Shown here piece by piece: positions 7,370 to 7,622 of a DNA stretch of 7,622 bases. The stretch is from NCBI GenBank assembly GCA_945889565.1, contig CAMDBZ010000080.1, forward strand, positions 1 to 7,622, written 5' to 3'. The notes beneath the pieces are model-generated. The model saw only the letters and a program-made list of their open reading frames with translations, did no database searches and was not told where the DNA came from. The stretch is from Thermoflexus hugenholtzii JAD2 (GTDB lineage Bacteria > Chloroflexota > Dehalococcoidia > UBA2979). The first letter of the stretch is position 1. Each line of letters opens with the position of its first letter. Both the position numbers and the translations under genes were made by a program.

Positions 7370-7432
7370 CCCTCACCCCCGGCCCCTCTCCCCCGGCCCC
7401 TCTCCCCGCGGGGCGGGGCGAGGGGAGGCCGG
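7370..7432. repeat. GC-rich REP-like element with tandem 14-mer and hairpin
   Basis: Between the sigma-factor and hydrolase genes, the 14-mer CCCCCGGCCCCTCT occurs twice in direct tandem (7376-7389, 7390-7403). The second copy starts an imperfect hairpin: 7397-7402 pairs with 7420-7425, then after one mismatch 7404-7407 pairs with 7415-7418 around a 7-nt loop. The pyrimidine-rich CCCTCACCCCCGGCCCCTCT start resembles dispersed intergenic palindromes seen in many GC-rich genomes. It may act as a weak terminator after the sigma gene, but no T-run follows. Confidence 0.6.
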
Positions 7433-7517
7433 ACTGGCGTTCGGGGCGTCGCGCGCGGCACTGGCCTGCCACGCCGGCCATCGATACCCTCAAGCGACAG
7501 ACCGCGAGGCGGACGGC

Positions 7518-7523
7518 AGGAGG
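7518..7523 (+). promoter_or_regulatory. Ribosome binding site of the MBL-fold gene
   Basis: AGGAGG, 5 nt before ATG 7529, is a consensus Shine-Dalgarno sequence and fixes the start of a gene of which only 94 bases are visible. A possible -10 (TACCCT, 7485-7490) lies upstream without a clear -35. Confidence 0.8.
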
Positions 7524-7528
7524 CGGTC

Positions 7529-7622
7529 ATGGAGATCAGCTGGCTGGGGCACGGTTGCACGCGCGTGCGCACGCGGCACGCGACGGTGGTCGCAGACCCG
7601 TTCGAGCGCTCGAACGGGCTGG
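7529..7622 (+). CDS. MBL-fold metal-dependent hydrolase, N-terminal fragment
   Basis: Only 31 codons are visible before the right edge. They begin MEISWLGHGCTRVRTRHATV and continue VADPF. This matches the first two beta strands of the COG2220 (UlaG/UPF0173-like) branch of the metallo-beta-lactamase fold: a WLGHxC/S turn, then hydrophobic VVxDPF. The zinc ligands (HxHxDH) would lie beyond the edge, so activity and substrate cannot be judged. The AGGAGG upstream makes the start secure. The family call rests on this short N-terminal pattern only. Confidence 0.75.
   Translation, partial: MEISWLGHGCTRVRTRHATVVADPFERSNGL

Overview
The window is high-GC bacterial chromosome, roughly 70% GC by eye, and is almost fully coding. 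Its backbone is a heat-shock chaperone locus. On the minus strand, reading from high to low coordinates, hrcA, grpE and dnaK form an operon under a sigma70-type promoter and a near-perfect CIRCE operator. The 5' end of dnaJ lies at the far left, also on the minus strand. HrcA/CIRCE control, high GC, several GTG starts and the style of the sigma factor and metallo-hydrolase fit a Chloroflexota-like bacterium (Dehalococcoidia or Tepidiformales type). That placement is an impression from protein style and gene order, not proof.

Layout: 1-285 dnaJ N-terminus (minus, runs off the left edge). 286-432 divergent control region. 433-1671 and 1757-3028 two tandem plus-strand membrane GGDEF proteins, with a strong hairpin and a second putative promoter between them. 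3035-4939 dnaK, 5049-5591 grpE and 5638-6651 hrcA (all minus). 6652-6784 divergent control region with CIRCE and the hrcA promoter. 6785-7348 ECF-type sigma factor (plus). 7349-7528 spacer with a GC-rich REP-like hairpin. 7529 to the right edge, the start of an MBL-fold hydrolase (plus).

How the genes work together: HrcA represses its own operon at CIRCE. GrpE exchanges nucleotide on DnaK, and DnaJ delivers substrate and stimulates the DnaK ATPase. Two diguanylate cyclases of opposite polarity sit between dnaK and dnaJ, so dnaJ is not in the dnaK transcription unit and shows no CIRCE in its visible upstream region. Both cyclases share a layout of TM, extracytoplasmic helical (PilJ/NarX-like) sensor, TM, HAMP and GGDEF, both keep an RxxD inhibitory site, and they look like an old tandem duplication.

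I see no clear novel defence, mobile or RNA system. The most interesting points are the cyclase pair placed inside the chaperone cluster, its duplicated upstream elements, a 20-bp perfect palindrome at the start of the second cyclase, and the compact regulatory hub between hrcA and the sigma-factor gene.
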